NCBI GenBank assembly: GCA_009924135.1 | Contig: RFSE01000050.1 | Coordinates: 1 to 32,759, forward strand | Direction: 5' to 3' | Source of the DNA: Pseudomonadota bacterium | GTDB taxonomy: Bacteria; Verrucomicrobiota; Verrucomicrobiia; Limisphaerales; SXTU01 | DNA: 32,759 nt | Part shown: piece after piece, positions 30,853-32,759 of the stretch | Position numbering within the stretch: position 1 is the first letter of the stretch | Layout of the letters: every line of letters starts with the position of its first letter | Made by a program: the position numbers and the translations under genes | The notes under the pieces: model-generated | The model's database searches: none | The model's input: only the letters and a program-made list of their open reading frames with translations | What the model was told of the DNA's origin: nothing

Positions 30853-32759
30853 ATGCAAGTCCGCCTCACCGCTCTCGTCGCGTTGGTTTCCTTCGCGCTG
30901 TCCGCCTCCGCGGCGTCGTTGTCCACGGAGCAGCAGGCCCACCTCTGCCGCTGGTGCGCAGCGCAGTTCGCGCCGGCCGCCGTGGATTCGCCCGCCTACC
31001 GCAAATACGCGCCCGACCGCCGCGCGGACATCCTGCATCTCGCTCTCGACGTGACGCCGGACTTCAAGGCCCGCACCATCGCCGGCACCGCCACGCTCAC
31101 CTTCAAGCCCATCGCCACACCGCTGGACGAGCTGCGGCTGGACGCGGTGGACTTGCGCATCGCGTCCGTGACCAGCTCGGAGAAGCTGCTGGGCCACCAG
31201 GTCACGGACAGCCAGATCGTCATCACCTTCGCCCCGCCGATTCCCGTCGCGAAGGAGGCCCGCGTCACTGTGAAGTATTCCGCCGAGCCGCGCAAAGGCC
31301 TCTACTTCCGCACGCCGGAAATGGGTTACCCCGAGACGCACCTGTGGACCCAGGGCGAGCCCGCCGAAGCGCGCCATTGGTTCCCGTCGTTCGATCATCC
31401 GGTCGAGAAGTTCACGAGCGAGATGACCTGCCACGTGCCCACTGACATGGTCGCGTTGTCGAACGGGCGGCAGGTCTCCGCGCAGCCGGGCGCCGGTGGC
31501 CTCGTCGCGTTCCACTGGGTGCAGGAGAAGCCGCATGTGAACTACCTCATCACGCTCGTGGCCGGACGATTGACGAAGGTCGCGGACAAGCACCGCGACA
31601 TCCCGCTCGAGTTCTGGACCACCGCCAGCGACCACGCGGAGGCCCCAAGCTCCTTCCGCAACACGAAGAACATGATGCAGTTCTTCGAGCGCGAGATCGG
31701 CGTGAACTATCCATGGGCCAAGTACGGCCAGGCCGCCGTGCATGATTACCACTGGGGCGGCATGGAAAACACCAGCCTCACCACGCTGAACTACCGCACG
31801 CTCTTCACCGCCCAGACCGAGAACCTGTTCAACAGCGACAGCCTCGTTGCCCACGAGCTGGCGCACCAGTGGTTCGGCGACCTCGTCACGTGCAAGGACT
31901 GGAGCCACGTCTGGCTCAACGAAGGCTTCGCCACCTACTACGACTGGCTGTGGCAGGGCGATTTCGGCGGGACGAACGAGACGTTGAACGCCCTGGCCAG
32001 CGCGGCCAAGGGCATCCTGGCGAACCAGAACGAGACGCGCGGCATCGTCTGGCGCAAGTTCGGCGAGCCCGAGGAGATGTTCAACTACCTCGCCTATCCC
32101 AAGGGCGCGTGGGTGCTGCACATGCTCCGCTGCCAGCTCGGTGCGGACCTCTACCGCCAGTGCATCCGCACGTACCTGGACCGCCACGCGTATGGCTCGG
32201 TGGAGACGGCGGATTTGCGCAAGGTCATCGAGGAACTGTCCGGCCGCAGCTACGACCGGTTCTTCGAGCAATGGGTCCACGGCATCGGCGCGCCGACGCT
32301 GGACGTGAACTATTCGTGGGACGAGAAGACGAAGCTCGCGCACGTGAGCGTGAAGCAGACGCAGAAGATTTCCGACGAGGCGCACCTCTTCCAGTTCCCG
32401 CTGCCGCTGCGTTTCAAGTCCAAGTCCGGTACCACGGACCTGGTCGTGCAGGTGCGGGAGAAGGAGGAGGATTTTTACGTCCCGCTGAAGGCCGCGCCCG
32501 ATGTGGTGCGCGTGGACCCCGGCCTCACGTTGCTCGCGCGCATCAACTTCAAGCCCGCCACGCCCATGCTCCTCACGCAGCTCGCGGACAAGTCCGACTT
32601 CACGGGCCAGCTCCACGCACTGGACAACCTCGCCGGCCGCAGCGACAGCGAGACCGTGGGAAAGCTCAAGGCCGCGCTGAACAGTGACTCGCACTACGTC
32701 ATCCGCACGCGCGCCGCCGACCTGCTCAAGCAGGCGCATACGGACGAGGCGCTCGCGGT
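30853..32759 (+). CDS. M1-family zinc aminopeptidase, secreted (C-terminus beyond window)
   Basis: At least 635 residues run to the window edge without a stop. Signal peptide is 1-20 (ALVALVSFALSASAA). The M1 fold is clear: N-terminal beta saddle (about 45-230), substrate-binding GGMEN (302-306), zinc ligands His334 and His338 in HELAHQWF, catalytic Glu335, and third ligand Glu357 in WLNEG. Residues 500-600 match the beta domain of the shorter bacterial M1 peptidases, and the sequence is entering an alpha-helical C-terminal segment (AALNSDSHYVIRTRAADLLKQA) at the edge, resembling HEAT-like repeats. It trims N-terminal residues from peptides, probably in the periplasm. The start is an ATG just after the signal-peptide-free leader. 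Confidence 0.94.
   Translation, partial: MQVRLTALVALVSFALSASAASLSTEQQAHLCRWCAAQFAPAAVDSPAYRKYAPDRRADILHLALDVTPDFKARTIAGTATLTFKPIATPLDELRLDAVDLRIASVTSSEKLLGHQVTDSQIVITFAPPIPVAKEARVTVKYSAEPRKGLYFRTPEMGYPETHLWTQGEPAEARHWFPSFDHPVEKFTSEMTCHVPTDMVALSNGRQVSAQPGAGGLVAFHWVQEKPHVNYLITLVAGRLTKVADKHRDIPLEFWTTASDHAEAPSSFRNTKNMMQFFEREIGVNYPWAKYGQAAVHDYHWGGMENTSLTTLNYRTLFTAQTENLFNSDSLVAHELAHQWFGDLVTCKDWSHVWLNEGFATYYDWLWQGDFGGTNETLNALASAAKGILANQNETRGIVWRKFGEPEEMFNYLAYPKGAWVLHMLRCQLGADLYRQCIRTYLDRHAYGSVETADLRKVIEELSGRSYDRFFEQWVHGIGAPTLDVNYSWDEKTKLAHVSVKQTQKISDEAHLFQFPLPLRFKSKSGTTDLVVQVREKEEDFYVPLKAAPDVVRVDPGLTLLARINFKPATPMLLTQLADKSDFTGQLHALDNLAGRSDSETVGKLKAALNSDSHYVIRTRAADLLKQAHTDEALA

Noticed and set aside
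30760-32739. 659-codon open frame on the - strand
   Set aside because: Antisense to the M1 aminopeptidase, which has intact zinc and GxMEN motifs.

Overview
The window looks like chromosomal DNA from a Verrucomicrobiota bacterium (Limisphaerales/Pedosphaerales-like). This is an inference from high GC, weak or absent Shine-Dalgarno sequences, protein families common in that phylum or in planctomycetes (TIGR03067, DUF4838, Ig-like C-terminal domains on secreted enzymes), and many intergenic palindromic repeats. No rRNA, tRNA, CRISPR array, transposase or prophage gene was seen. Two genes run off the edges: a SWIM/SNF2-type helicase on the left and an M1 aminopeptidase on the right.

Layout. 1-1651 (-): N-terminal part of a SNF2-family helicase. 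1808-7906 (+): a run of mostly exported proteins (unknown secreted protein, CocE/NonD acyl hydrolase, small membrane protein, beta-lactamase-fold serine hydrolase, PepSY-like protein) with hisC among them. 8080-13489: a Dpp/Opp-type ABC importer, with the binding lipoprotein divergent from two permeases and one ATPase. 13762-17325 (-): a secreted metallo-beta-lactamase-fold hydrolase and a DUF4838 glycoside-hydrolase-like protein. 17579-21503: an MHS-type MFS transporter convergent with a CoA-transferase and a FabG-like reductase, probably a small-acid or hydroxyacyl-CoA module. 21819-27487: a two-component system flanked by a TIGR03067 protein and a large secreted glycoside-hydrolase-like protein. 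27684-29194 (-): moaA translationally coupled to an EamA permease. 29255-30346 (-): a membrane-anchored coiled-coil protein. 30853-end (+): M1 aminopeptidase.

The strongest new observation is a pair of near-identical operators flanking the two-component system. Each has one inverted and three direct TTCAT boxes, all on an exact 11-bp period, and each lies exactly 23 bp before an ATG-AAA start: one for the TIGR03067 gene, one for the glycoside-hydrolase gene. This defines a candidate local regulon for the OmpR-type regulator encoded between them.

The second theme is repeats. At least six families of palindromic or 7-bp-unit repeats occupy most intergenic gaps and nest inside each other. The 7-bp family also enters coding sequence: it lies in frame inside hisC and forms most of the signal peptide of the glycoside-hydrolase-like protein. 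One family (27491-27674 and 30542-30713) has terminal inverted repeats around a conserved 108-bp core of equal length and about 82% identity by hand alignment, so it behaves like a non-autonomous mobile element or structured RNA.
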